Below, in pieces: positions 56,168-64,000 of a stretch of DNA of 64,000 bases. Made by a program: the position numbers and the translations under genes. The notes under the pieces were generated by a model, which searched no databases, had not been told where the DNA came from, and was given only the letters and a program-made list of their open reading frames with translations. The stretch's first letter is position 1. Each line of letters starts with the position of its first letter. The stretch covers positions 1-64,000 of the forward strand of contig NZ_JHEP02000003.1 of NCBI RefSeq assembly GCF_000657795.2. The letters run 5' to 3'. This DNA is from Bordetella pseudohinzii (lineage in GTDB: Bacteria > Pseudomonadota > Gammaproteobacteria > Burkholderiales > Burkholderiaceae_B).

Positions 56168-58489
56168 TCAGGGGCGGCCGGCGTAGCGCTCTATCGTCAC
56201 CATGCAGGTGTGCGCCGAACATCCCTGGCCGAAGGCGGAGCTGCCTTTGTCCAGGGTCAGCGCATTGGGATTGCCCGCGAGTTCCAGCGGATAGGGAGAT
56301 TCATCTTGCGGCTCATACCAGGCGCCGGTGGGCAGGATGGCCACTTGCGGCCGCACCAGGCTGTTGAGGTGGGCGCTGGCCAGGCACTGCCCCCGGCTGT
56401 TCCAGACGCGGACCACGTCGTGCTCGGCAATGCCCAGACGCCGCGCATCGTCGGGATGCAGCCAGATGCGTTCGCGTCCCTCATGCTTGGTCGCCATGCT
56501 GGCCGGCGCGTCGTCGAGCTGGCTGTGCAGCTTGCCGGCGGGCTGGCGCGACAGCAGGTGGAATTGCCGCGGGGTCGCTTCGCGGCTGCCCAGCCACTCG
56601 GCAGGCTCCAGCCAGCTTGGATGCGGCGGGCAATCCGCCAGGCGCAGTCCTTCCAGGGTCCGGCTGTACAGCAGGATGCGGCCGCTCTCGGTGCGCAGCG
56701 GATGGTCTTGCGGAGCCTGGCGGAAGGCTTCCAGATAGGTGTAGTGATCGCGCGTGGGCACGCGCGCATGGCCGCGCGCCCAGAACGCCTCGAAGGCCGG
56801 CATGGCGTGGTCAAAGCGTTGGGCGGCGTCGGCCCGCGTGGTCTCGTACAGCAGGCGTATCCAGTCCATCTCGCTGCGCCCTTCGCTGAACGCGGCCTCC
56901 ACGCCCAGGCTGGCGGCCAGCTCGCGGCAGATGTCGTAGTCGCTGCGCGCCTGGCCCAGCGGCGCGATGGCCTGGTGCATGGCGATGATATGGTCGCTGC
57001 GGCGCGCGCCGGCCAGGTCATTGCGTTCGAGCGAGGTCGAGGCCGGCAGCACGATGTCGGCCCGCCGCGCCGTGGCTGTCCACATCGGCTCTTGCACGAC
57101 GATGGTTTCGGGCCGCGACCAGGCCATGCGCAGACGGTTCAGGTCCTGGTGATGGTGAAAGGGATTGCCGCCGGCCCAATAGACCAGGCGCGTGTCGGGA
57201 TAGCGCCGCGTCTGGCCTTCATAGCTGAAGCTGCCGCCGGGATTGAGCAGCATGTCGGCGATGCGGGCGCAGGGGATGAAATCGGCGTTGGGATTGCGGC
57301 CCAGCGGCAGGCTGGGCGACCTGGCCGCGGCCAGCGGCGCGCCCACGCCGCCCAGCGAGGCATAGCCGAAGCCCACGCCGCCGCCCGGCAGGCCGATCTG
57401 CCCGATGACGGCGGCCAGGCCGAGCGCCGACCAGAACACATGCTCGCCATGGTCGGCGCGCTGCAGGCTCCAGCTCACGGTGAGCATGCTGCGGCTGTCG
57501 ACCAGGCGGCGCGCGAGCGCGCGCAGGCGCGCCGCATCGACCTGGGCAATGCCGGCGGCCCATTCGGCCGATTTGGGCTGGCCGTCGCCCTCGCCCCGCA
57601 GATACGCCAGGAAGGGTTCGCTGCCGCTGCAGCAGCGGGCCAGGAAATCGGCGTCATGGCGGCCGGCCCGCACGATCTCGCCGGCCAGGCCCAGCATCAC
57701 GGCCGCGTCGGTGTTGGGCCGCAGCGGCCACCACTCGGCCGGCACCCAATCGGGCAGGTCGTCGCGCACCGGCGAGACAAGCACAAAGCGCACGCCGCGC
57801 GCGACCATGGCGCGCAAATGCGTCTCCAGCATATGGCGGGCGATGCCGCCGGCCTCGGATTGCGCGGTGCGCGGCGAGAGAGCGCCAAAGACGACCACGG
57901 TCTCGCTGTGCCGCGCGAGGGTGTCCAGGGTGCTGGCGCCGCCCGCGCAGGCCTCCTGGTCACCCAATACATGGCGCAGGATCACCGGCCCCGCCGCCGT
58001 GCTGTAGGTGTCCACATGGCCCGTATAGCCGCCGACCAGCGACAGCATGCGCTTGAGCTGCGAGGCCGCGTGATGAAAGCGGCCGCAGCTGGTCCAGCCA
58101 TAGGAGCCGGCGAAGATCGATCCATTGCCATGCTCGGCGCTCACTCGCCGGATTTCGTCCGCCACCAGGCCGATGGCCTGGTCCCAAGGCAGCGCGACAA
58201 AGGGCTCGTCCGGACGGCGCGGCCCGGGGGCGCGGCGTTCCAGCCAGGACTTGCGCACCATGGGCTGCAGCACGCGGCGGGACGGGTCGGCCCAATGCCT
58301 GACGGATTGGATGATGGGCGAGGGAGCCGGATCGTGCTCGAAGGGCTCGATGGCCGCGATGCGGCCCGCTTCGACGACGAGGGTATAGGCGCCCCAGTGG
58401 CTGCAGTGGCTGAAACGTTGTGTGGCCAAGGCGAGGTCCGCGAAGAAGAATCGGGAGATCGGTCCAATGATAAAGACAGCGCGGTTCAA
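56168..58489 (-). CDS. Molybdopterin-dependent oxidoreductase, BisC/DMSO reductase type
   Basis: A 773-residue molybdoenzyme of the biotin/trimethylamine-N-oxide/DMSO reductase branch. There is no N-terminal Cys cluster (HWGAY instead) and no Tat signal, as in cytoplasmic BisC. The Mo-ligand region AGSYGWTSCGRFHHAASQLKRMLSLVGGYTGHVDTYSTAAG places Ser134. Further MGD-binding text is WAGGNPFHHHQDLNRL, IVLPASTSLERND and the C-terminal molydop_binding domain. It reduces an S- or N-oxide. It is convergent with the Bug gene (11 bp) and divergent from the CoA-transferase operon. Confidence 0.88.
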   Translation of the reverse strand: MNRAVFIIGPISRFFFADLALATQRFSHCSHWGAYTLVVEAGRIAAIEPFEHDPAPSPIIQSVRHWADPSRRVLQPMVRKSWLERRAPGPRRPDEPFVALPWDQAIGLVADEIRRVSAEHGNGSIFAGSYGWTSCGRFHHAASQLKRMLSLVGGYTGHVDTYSTAAGPVILRHVLGDQEACAGGASTLDTLARHSETVVVFGALSPRTAQSEAGGIARHMLETHLRAMVARGVRFVLVSPVRDDLPDWVPAEWWPLRPNTDAAVMLGLAGEIVRAGRHDADFLARCCSGSEPFLAYLRGEGDGQPKSAEWAAGIAQVDAARLRALARRLVDSRSMLTVSWSLQRADHGEHVFWSALGLAAVIGQIGLPGGGVGFGYASLGGVGAPLAAARSPSLPLGRNPNADFIPCARIADMLLNPGGSFSYEGQTRRYPDTRLVYWAGGNPFHHHQDLNRLRMAWSRPETIVVQEPMWTATARRADIVLPASTSLERNDLAGARRSDHIIAMHQAIAPLGQARSDYDICRELAASLGVEAAFSEGRSEMDWIRLLYETTRADAAQRFDHAMPAFEAFWARGHARVPTRDHYTYLEAFRQAPQDHPLRTESGRILLYSRTLEGLRLADCPPHPSWLEPAEWLGSREATPRQFHLLSRQPAGKLHSQLDDAPASMATKHEGRERIWLHPDDARRLGIAEHDVVRVWNSRGQCLASAHLNSLVRPQVAILPTGAWYEPQDESPYPLELAGNPNALTLDKGSSAFGQGCSAHTCMVTIERYAGRP

Positions 58490-58524
58490 ACCAAATTGAT
58501 TCTTTTCTCACATGGCGCGCACCA

Positions 58525-58539
58525 ATCGGAATTTCCGAT
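58525..58539. promoter_or_regulatory. Palindrome in the bisC-type / CoA-transferase divergent promoter
   Basis: ATCGGAA and TTCCGAT form a perfect 7-1-7 dyad, 36 bp upstream of the molybdoenzyme ATG and 96 bp before the CoA-transferase ATG. It could serve either promoter; the LysR protein at 61462 is a candidate ligand. Confidence 0.45.
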
Positions 58540-58634
58540 GCTCAGGCTGAAAAAAATTTGGCCCGTTCGGATTCGTCGATGCCTATCATCGATGCTGGAG
58601 GCCCGCCTTCCGCATAAGAAAATATCTCGGAGAC

Positions 58635-59444
58635 ATGATGTTCAATCCGCTCATGAGCGTTGACGGCATCGCGGCGCAGATCGCCGACGGATGCCGCCTG
58701 GCCCTGCCCGTGGACTACGCCGGCGTGCCCATGGCATTGATGCGGCCGCTGTTGCGCCGCGCTCCGCGCGGGCTGGCCCTGGTGGGTGTGCCGACGGCCG
58801 GCCTGCCCTTTGACCTGCTGATCGGCGCGGGCCTGGTGCACAGCGTGGAGACCAGCGCGGTTACGCTGGGCGAAGCGGGCGGCGCGCCCTGTTTCATGCG
58901 CGCCATCTCGCGTGGCCAGATCGTCATGAAGGACAGCACCTGCCCGGCCATCCATGCCGGCCTGATGGCCGCCCAGAAGGGCGCGCCCTTCACCTCCATG
59001 CGCGGCCTGATCGGCACCGATGTCCTGCGTCACCGCAATGACTGGAAGGTGATCCAGAACCCATGTTCCGAGACGCCGGATCCCGTGGTGGTGATCCCCG
59101 CCCTGCATCCGGACGTAGCCGTCTTTCATGCGCCCATGGCGGATCGCGAGGGCAATGTCTGGATTGGCCGGCGGCGCGAGCTCGCGGCCATGGCCTATGC
59201 CAGCAAACGCACTTTCGTGACGGTGGAGCGAGTTGTCGAACAGCGCCTGCTCGACGACGAGAAGACCGCGGCCGGCGTGTTGCCCGCGCTCTATGTAAAC
59301 GGCATCGCGCAAGCGGAGCGCGGCGCCTATCCCTATGGCCTCTGGGGCGAATACCCGACCGACATCGAGGCCCTGCAACGCTATGCGCGCATGGCGCGCA
59401 GCGAAGAAGGTTTCCGGCAATGGCTGGCCGAGGAGATGGCATGA
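58635..59444 (+). CDS. CoA-transferase subunit A (glutaconate/3-oxoacid type)
   Basis: A 269-residue class I CoA-transferase alpha subunit. MSVDGIAAQIADGCRLALPVDYAGVPMALMRPLLRRAPRGLALVGVPTAGLPFDLLIGAG shows the Rossmann-like core. KGAPFTSMRGLIGTDVLRHRNDWKVIQNPC and VVVIPALHPDVAVFHAPMADREGNVWIG resemble glutaconate CoA-transferase A-type proteins. The ATG at 58635 has CGGAGA upstream; a second ATG follows. Its stop overlaps the subunit B start (ATGA). The substrate is unknown. Confidence 0.85.
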   Translation: MMFNPLMSVDGIAAQIADGCRLALPVDYAGVPMALMRPLLRRAPRGLALVGVPTAGLPFDLLIGAGLVHSVETSAVTLGEAGGAPCFMRAISRGQIVMKDSTCPAIHAGLMAAQKGAPFTSMRGLIGTDVLRHRNDWKVIQNPCSETPDPVVVIPALHPDVAVFHAPMADREGNVWIGRRRELAAMAYASKRTFVTVERVVEQRLLDDEKTAAGVLPALYVNGIAQAERGAYPYGLWGEYPTDIEALQRYARMARSEEGFRQWLAEEMA

Positions 59445-60199
59445 GCGCGGCAACTTCACGTGAACGCCTGATCGTGACGATCGCCGGGCTGCTCGAGGGC
59501 GTGCGGCATGTCGCGGTCGGCGCGTCGTCCCCTATTCCCGCGGCGGCGGCCATGCTGTTGCGCGCACGCGCCCAGGCCAGGGGGGCCGAGCCGGTGCGCA
59601 TCTCCATCCTGGGTTCGGTGGCGCATAACTTCTTCACCAATGGCTCGGCCGAGCTCTTCGACTGCGCCGGCCAGGGCCGTATCGACGCCTTTTTCCTGGG
59701 CGGCGGGCAGATAGACGGACAGGGCAATATCAATCTGGTCGGCACGCAGGGCTATCCGCAAAGCGCGGTGCGCTGGCCGGGCTCGTTCGGCTCGGCCTAT
59801 CTGTACTTCGTGGTGCCGCGCGTCATTCTCTTTCGCGAAGAGCATTCGCCCCGCGTGCTTGTGGACAAGGTGGACTTCATCAGCGCGCCGGGCACCAGCG
59901 CGCCCGGGGTGTACCGCAAGGGCGGCCCCTATGCCCTGCTGACCAGCATGGCCCTGTTCATGTTCGAGCCCGGGCCTGGGCGCTTCCGGCTGGTCAACAT
60001 CCATGCCGGCCATACGCTGGAGGCGGTCAGGCAGGCCACGGGCTTCACCTTCGAGGTTGACGCCAATCTGGCGCGGACACCCGAGCCCGACAGCGCGACC
60101 ATGGCCCTGCTGCGGGGCCGCGTGCTTGAAGAACTCAAGGAAACCTATCCCGGGTTTGCCGCACAACTTTCCGAGGAGATTGACGCTCATGTGGAATGA
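59441..60199 (+). CDS. CoA-transferase subunit B (glutaconate/3-oxoacid type)
   Basis: A 252-residue beta subunit. The block VGASSPIPAAAAMLLRARAQ, and FFLGGGQIDGQGNINLVGTQGYP with GSFGSAYLYFVVPRVILF, match the glutaconate CoA-transferase B group. The usual ENG/EXG catalytic Glu motif of class I enzymes is not obvious. It overlaps subunit A by four bases and the next gene by 11 bases, so the three form a tight operon. Confidence 0.85.
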   Translation: MSAATSRERLIVTIAGLLEGVRHVAVGASSPIPAAAAMLLRARAQARGAEPVRISILGSVAHNFFTNGSAELFDCAGQGRIDAFFLGGGQIDGQGNINLVGTQGYPQSAVRWPGSFGSAYLYFVVPRVILFREEHSPRVLVDKVDFISAPGTSAPGVYRKGGPYALLTSMALFMFEPGPGRFRLVNIHAGHTLEAVRQATGFTFEVDANLARTPEPDSATMALLRGRVLEELKETYPGFAAQLSEEIDAHVE

Positions 60200-61385
60200 C
60201 AAGCCCGACGCCCGCGCCGGCGCCCTGGCCGGCCTCAGGGTCATCGACGCCAGCCGCGTCCTGGGCGGGCCTTTCTGCGGCCAGGTGCTGGCCGATCACG
60301 GCGCCGACGTCATCAAGATCGAGCCGCCGATGGGCGACGAGACGCGCGGCTGGGGTCCGCCGTTTGCCGGCGACGCCGCCAGCTATTTCATCGGCGTGAA
60401 CCGCAACAAGCGCGACATCTCCATCGACATGACACAGCCCGCCGGCCAGGAGCTGCTCGCGCGCTTGCTGGCCGATGCCGATGTCTTCATCGAGAACTTC
60501 AAGATCGGCACGCTGGAGCGCTGGGGCATGGGCCAGGACAGCCTGCGTGAACGTTTTCCGCGCCTGGTGCATTGCCGCATCTCGGGTTTCGGCGCCGATG
60601 GCCCTTATGGCGCGCAGCCGGGCTATGACGCGGCCGTGCAGGCCATGAGCGGCCTGATGAGCGTCAATGGCGAGGCCGATGGCCAGCCGCTGCGCATGGG
60701 CGTGCCGGTCATCGATCTGGTCACCGGCCTGAACGCGGTGATCGGCATCCTGATGGCGCTGCAGGAGCGCGGTCGCAGCGGCCAGGGCCAGTTCGTCGAG
60801 TCCACGCTCTACGACAGCGGGGTGTCGCTGCTGCATCCGCAGCTGCCCAATTTCTACCTGAGCGAGAAAGTGCCGCAGCGCGTGGGCAACCGCCATCCCA
60901 ATATCTGCCCTTACGATTCCTTCGAGACGCGCACCACGCCGCTCTTTCTGGCCGTGGGCAACAATCGCCAGTTCGCCACCCTGTGCAAGGTGCTGGGCCG
61001 CCCCGAGCTGGCCAGCGACGAGCGCTACGCCAGCAATGCATTGCGCAACAAGCATCGCGACGATTTGCGCGACACGCTGGTGGCCTTGCTCAAGGCGCAC
61101 GACTGCATCGAGATCTCGCAGGCGCTGATCAATGCCGGCGTGCCCTGCGGCCCGGTGCGCACCATCGATCAGGTGGTGGCCGATCCGCATACGCATCATC
61201 GCGGCATGATCGTGGACATCGACGGTTATCGCGGCACGGGCAGTCCGGTGAAGCTGTCGCGCACGCCGGCTACGTATCGCCGTGCGCCGCCCGCCTTTGC
61301 CCAGCATACCGACGAAGTGCTGCGCGAACGGGGCATCGATCCGGACGACTACGCGGCCGTGCTGCCGCGCCAGCCCGCCGTCTGA
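60189..61385 (+). CDS. Class III CoA-transferase (CaiB/BaiF family)
   Basis: A 398-residue family III CoA-transferase, paralogous to the one at 52505. It begins LAGLRVIDASRVLGGPFCGQVLADHGADVIKIEPPMGDETRGWGPP, and GYDAAVQAMSGLMSVNGE carries the active-site Asp region. The ATG at 60189 starts inside the end of subunit B (11-bp overlap). Having a class I and a class III CoA-transferase in one operon suggests two different acids are activated in one pathway; neither can be named. Confidence 0.88.
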   Translation: MWNDKPDARAGALAGLRVIDASRVLGGPFCGQVLADHGADVIKIEPPMGDETRGWGPPFAGDAASYFIGVNRNKRDISIDMTQPAGQELLARLLADADVFIENFKIGTLERWGMGQDSLRERFPRLVHCRISGFGADGPYGAQPGYDAAVQAMSGLMSVNGEADGQPLRMGVPVIDLVTGLNAVIGILMALQERGRSGQGQFVESTLYDSGVSLLHPQLPNFYLSEKVPQRVGNRHPNICPYDSFETRTTPLFLAVGNNRQFATLCKVLGRPELASDERYASNALRNKHRDDLRDTLVALLKAHDCIEISQALINAGVPCGPVRTIDQVVADPHTHHRGMIVDIDGYRGTGSPVKLSRTPATYRRAPPAFAQHTDEVLRERGIDPDDYAAVLPRQPAV

Positions 61386-61461
61386 CGTCACGCCCATCGG
61401 GACCGTGCGCCGCCTTGCGGTAAGGTAGCGCTTTGCTCCCGTGGGCCGGTTGGGCTTTGCC

Positions 61462-62340
61462 ATGCTGATTCGATCCTTACGCTCCTTTCTCGCTTTGCAA
61501 CGCTACGGAACCATCGTCGCGGCCGCCGAAAAAGTCCATCTGTCGCAGGCGGCGATCAGCGTGCAGCTCAAGAACATGGAAGACGAGCTGGGGGTCGCGC
61601 TGTTCGTGCGCACGCGCCGCTCGCTGGAGTTCACGGCGGCCGGGCAGCAGATGGTGCCGCTGGCCGAGCAGATGGTGTCGCTCTACGAAGAAATGAAGGC
61701 CCTGCAGACCGGGCGGCCCCTGGGCGGCGTGTTGTCGCTGGGCGTCATCATCAGCGCGCTGGCCGGCGTGATGCCCGAGGTATTGCGTCAGGTGACGGAG
61801 GCCAATCCGGGGCTGGAGGTGAAGATCATCGCCGGGATCTCGGGCGACCTGGTCGCCCAGGTGGATCGCGGCGCGCTGGACATGGCTATCGTCACGCAGC
61901 CGCCGGAGCGCTTTCCGACCAACCTGGCGGTGCATCATCTGTACAGCGAGCCCTTTGCCCTGATCACGCCGTCCCAGGCGCCTTGCGATGATGTGGTCAA
62001 GGCCTTGAATTCATCCATGCCCTATATCGCTTTTGACCGCGGCACCTGGGCCGGCCGCCTGATCGATGAGTACCGGCTCAGGAGCGGCCTCATCAACCGG
62101 CCCGCCATGGAGCTCAATTCGCTCGACGCCATCGCCGGCCTGGTCAGGCAGGGCCTGGGCACGTCCATCGTGCCGCTCATCCGGGGCGCGAGCTGGCATC
62201 AGAGCCGTGATCTGCACATCATGCCCCTGCCGAATTTCGTGCGCCCGGTGTCGCTGGTCACGCGCCAGGACCAGCGCGACCCCATGCGCATCGCCCTGCT
62301 CGACGCCATCAATACGGTGCTGGCTAGGCAAACGCGGTAA
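61462..62340 (+). CDS. LysR family transcriptional regulator
   Basis: A 292-residue LysR regulator. HTH at about residues 2-60 (IRSLRSFLALQRYGTIVAAAEKVHLSQAAISVQLKNMEDELGVALFVR). The ATG at 61462 starts with the family-like MLIRSLRSFLAL; the frame opens at a GTG at 61441. It lies 76 bp after the CoA-transferase operon and likely controls it. The last 17 bp overlap the end of the convergent glutathione transferase gene. Confidence 0.88.
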   Translation: MLIRSLRSFLALQRYGTIVAAAEKVHLSQAAISVQLKNMEDELGVALFVRTRRSLEFTAAGQQMVPLAEQMVSLYEEMKALQTGRPLGGVLSLGVIISALAGVMPEVLRQVTEANPGLEVKIIAGISGDLVAQVDRGALDMAIVTQPPERFPTNLAVHHLYSEPFALITPSQAPCDDVVKALNSSMPYIAFDRGTWAGRLIDEYRLRSGLINRPAMELNSLDAIAGLVRQGLGTSIVPLIRGASWHQSRDLHIMPLPNFVRPVSLVTRQDQRDPMRIALLDAINTVLARQTR

Positions 62341-62944
62341 GCGCCTGCCGCACGGCGGGACGGGCGTGCACCGTCTCGAACCAGGCGCGCAGGCGCGGAT
62401 GTTCCGGCCACAGGATGCCGTGTTTTTCAGAAGCGCGCAGCCACGGAAAGATCGCCATGTCGGCGATGGAATACTCTTCGCCGCCGAAGTAGGCGTGCGA
62501 GGCGAGGTGCTGATCCATGACGCCGTGCAGGCGCTTGACCTCGTTGCCGAAGCGTTCGATGGCGTAGGGCAGCGCCTGCGGCGCGCCGTGGCGGAAATGA
62601 TTGGATTGGCCCATGACCGGGCCCACCGCGCTCATCTGGAACATCAGCCATTGCAGCGTCCGATGGCGCGCCGCGCCTTGGGCGGCCAGGAAGCGGCCGG
62701 TTTTCTCGGCCAGATAGATCAGGATGGCGCCGGATTCGAACAGCGTCAGGGCCTGGCCATCGGGGCCGTCGGTATCGACCAGCAAGGGAATCTTGCGGTT
62801 GGGGCCCAGCGTGCTGAAGGGCGGCTGGAATTGATCGCCGCGGCCGATGTCGACCGGAAGCAGTCTGTGCTCCAGCCCGCATTCGCGCAGCATGATGTGG
62901 ACTTTGTGGCCGTTGGGCGTGGCCCAGGAATACAGATCTAGCAT
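62324..62944 (-). CDS. Glutathione S-transferase (YghU/YfcG-like)
   Basis: A 206-residue GST. The thioredoxin-like N-domain (MLDLYSWATPNGHKVHIMLRECGLEHRLLPVDIGRGDQF...NRKIPLLVDTDG, LFESGAILIYLAEKTG) has the TPNGxKV motif of the nu-class disulfide-bond reductase-like GSTs. The helical C-domain follows with YSIADMAIFPWL. Translation may be controlled by a hairpin that contains its ribosome binding site. The 3' end overlaps the convergent LysR gene by 17 bp. Confidence 0.9.
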   Translation of the reverse strand: MLDLYSWATPNGHKVHIMLRECGLEHRLLPVDIGRGDQFQPPFSTLGPNRKIPLLVDTDGPDGQALTLFESGAILIYLAEKTGRFLAAQGAARHRTLQWLMFQMSAVGPVMGQSNHFRHGAPQALPYAIERFGNEVKRLHGVMDQHLASHAYFGGEEYSIADMAIFPWLRASEKHGILWPEHPRLRAWFETVHARPAVRQALTAFA

Positions 62945-62989
62945 CGCGCCTCTCTCCTATGAGGTAGAAAAATATAGGAGAGAGGCGCG
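62945..62989 (-). promoter_or_regulatory. 16-bp perfect inverted repeat enclosing the GST ribosome binding site
   Basis: On the minus strand, CGCGCCTCTCTCCTAT pairs perfectly with ATAGGAGAGAGGCGCG around a 13-base loop. The second arm contains the AGGAGAGAGG Shine-Dalgarno sequence and ends directly at the GST ATG (62942-62944). In mRNA the stem would hide the ribosome binding site; as DNA it could be a repressor operator. Confidence 0.7.
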
Positions 62990-63043
62990 GCGAAGACCAT
63001 CAAGTAATTGCAATGCTGAATATCGGATTTGCCGATACTCGGC

Positions 63044-64000
63044 TCAACGCCCCAGCTGGAAATCCACGCTGCCGGGCCGGCCCGGCAGGTTCAGGCTGGC
63101 GCGCGCCGGGGGCGTGGTGGCGATGATGCGGCCGCCGCGCAATACGGCCAGCCGCGTGGCGCGCAGGCGCAGCGCCTCGACCGGATCGCGCGCCTGCAGC
63201 AGCACCAGGTCGGCGCGCTTGCCGACTTCCAGGCCGATGTCCTTCAGGCCCAGGATGGCCGCCGGCGTGGCCGTCACCGCATCGAAGCAGGCGCGCATGG
63301 CGTCGCGCCCGGTCATTTGCGCGACGTGCAGGCCCATGTGCGCGACTTCCAGCATGTCGCCGCTGCCCAGGCTGTACCAGGGGTCCATCACGCAATCGTG
63401 GCCAAAGGCCACCGGGATGCCGGCGGCCAGCAGTTCGGGCACGCGCGTCATGCCGCGGCGCTTGGGATAGCTGTCGTGGCGGCCTTGCAGCGTGATGTTG
63501 ATCAGCGGGTTGGCGATGGCCGCCACGCCGGCTTCGCGCATCAGCGGCAGCAGCTTGGAGACATAGTAGTTGTCCATCGAGTGCATGGACGACAGGTGCG
63601 AACCCGTCACGCGGCCTTGCAGGCCCAGGCGCTGGCTCTGGTAGGCCAGGCTTTCGATGTGGCGCGACAGCGGATCATCACTTTCGTCGCAGTGCATGTC
63701 CACCAGCAGGCCGCGTTCGGCGGCCAGTTCGCACAGGATGCGCACGGACTCGGCGCCATCGGCCATGGTGCGTTCGAAATGCGGGATGCCGCCGACCACG
63801 TCCACGCCCATGTCCAGGGCGCGCTGCAGGTTCTGCAAGGCATTGGGCGAACGCAGCAGGCCATCCTGCGGGAAGGCCACCAGCTGCAGATCCAGATAGG
63901 GCTTGACGCGCTCGCGCACGTGCAGGAGGGCTTCGACGGCCAGCAGGCGCGGATCACAGACATCGACATGGCTGCGGATGGCCAGCAGGCCGCGCGCCAC
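63044..64000 (-). CDS. Cytosine deaminase-like amidohydrolase, C-terminal 318 residues (5' end outside window)
   Basis: The gene enters from the right edge and stops at 63044-63046. The text matches CodA-type cytosine deaminases: RSHVDVCDPRLLAVEALL, then MHCDESDDPLSRHIESLA (metal His and catalytic Glu) and GHDCVMDPWYSLGSGDMLEVAHMG (metal Asp). The C-terminal beta-sandwich domain (GLEVGKRADLVLLQARDPVEALRLRATRLAVLRGGRIIA) closes it. It deaminates cytosine or a related heterocycle. Whether it shares an operon with the GST gene (99 bp away) cannot be decided. Confidence 0.88.
   Translation of the reverse strand: MARGLLAIRSHVDVCDPRLLAVEALLHVRERVKPYLDLQLVAFPQDGLLRSPNALQNLQRALDMGVDVVGGIPHFERTMADGAESVRILCELAAERGLLVDMHCDESDDPLSRHIESLAYQSQRLGLQGRVTGSHLSSMHSMDNYYVSKLLPLMREAGVAAIANPLINITLQGRHDSYPKRRGMTRVPELLAAGIPVAFGHDCVMDPWYSLGSGDMLEVAHMGLHVAQMTGRDAMRACFDAVTATPAAILGLKDIGLEVGKRADLVLLQARDPVEALRLRATRLAVLRGGRIIATTPPARASLNLPGRPGSVDFQLGR

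Noticed and set aside
55670-58663. 997-codon open frame on plus across the molybdoenzyme
   Set aside because: Antisense shadow of the high-GC molybdoenzyme and Bug genes; repetitive Gly/Ala/Arg/His text.

Overview
The window is about 64 kb of a GC-rich betaproteobacterial chromosome. It looks like a Bordetella/Achromobacter-type member of the Alcaligenaceae. The basis is the divergent rpmH-rnpA-yidD-yidC / dnaA-dnaN-gyrB core, dense codon use rich in G and C at third positions, a Bug-family binding protein, and a 3-mercaptopropionate catabolic cluster of the kind known from Advenella. The genus is inferred from sequence feel, not from a search.

Left host part (1-22979): the N-terminus of a malic enzyme (maeB, minus), a divergent LysR regulator, a prolyl oligopeptidase and mnmE (minus), a five-gene dpp/opp-type peptide ABC transporter followed by an M20D amidohydrolase, a region of DnaA boxes with a 39-residue secreted-type microprotein ORF, katG, then yidC-yidD-rnpA-rpmH (minus) and dnaA-dnaN-gyrB (plus).

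Mobile part (22983-47314): a 24,332-bp Tn7-like transposon inserted directly at the gyrB stop codon. Its ends are exact: 13-bp perfect terminal inverted repeats (TGTAGGATCCCAT) flanked by a perfect 5-bp target duplication (GAGCG at 22978-22982 and 47315-47319). The element's own terminator now follows gyrB, and the native gyrB terminator lies stranded beyond the right end (47342-47367). The gyrB-proximal arm carries a HAD-like protein, a MazE-like antitoxin, a TraB/TIKI-like protein, a nucleotidyltransferase-like protein, nickel/cobalt efflux (rcnR-rcnA) and chromate resistance (chrB-chrA-chrB' and a rhodanese). The centre holds an XRE regulator and tnsA-tnsB-tnsC-tniQ. The distal arm is a defence cluster: a divergent DisA_N/DAC-like protein paired with a Cap15-like two-TM beta-barrel protein; a type II CBASS set (DncV-like CD-NTase, Cap2 E1-E2, Cap3 JAMM protease); a convergent pair of a second CD-NTase with an AGS-C-type tail and a patatin phospholipase; and a membrane protein next to the right end. 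The DAC-like/2TM-beta pair is the best candidate for an undescribed signalling system.

Right host part (47315-64000): a TetR regulator, acylphosphatase, an FMN alpha-hydroxyacid dehydrogenase and an AraC-GyrI regulator. Next comes a cluster predicted to degrade 3-mercaptopropionate (LysR, thiol dioxygenase, class III CoA-transferase, desulfinase-type acyl-CoA dehydrogenase, Bug binding protein), whose four promoters all carry TTGA-N8-TCAA. After that are a BisC-type molybdoenzyme, a two-subunit CoA-transferase with a class III CoA-transferase and LysR regulator, a glutathione transferase whose ribosome binding site lies inside a 16-bp perfect stem, and the 3' part of a cytosine deaminase-like gene. 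No rRNA, tRNA or CRISPR array was seen.
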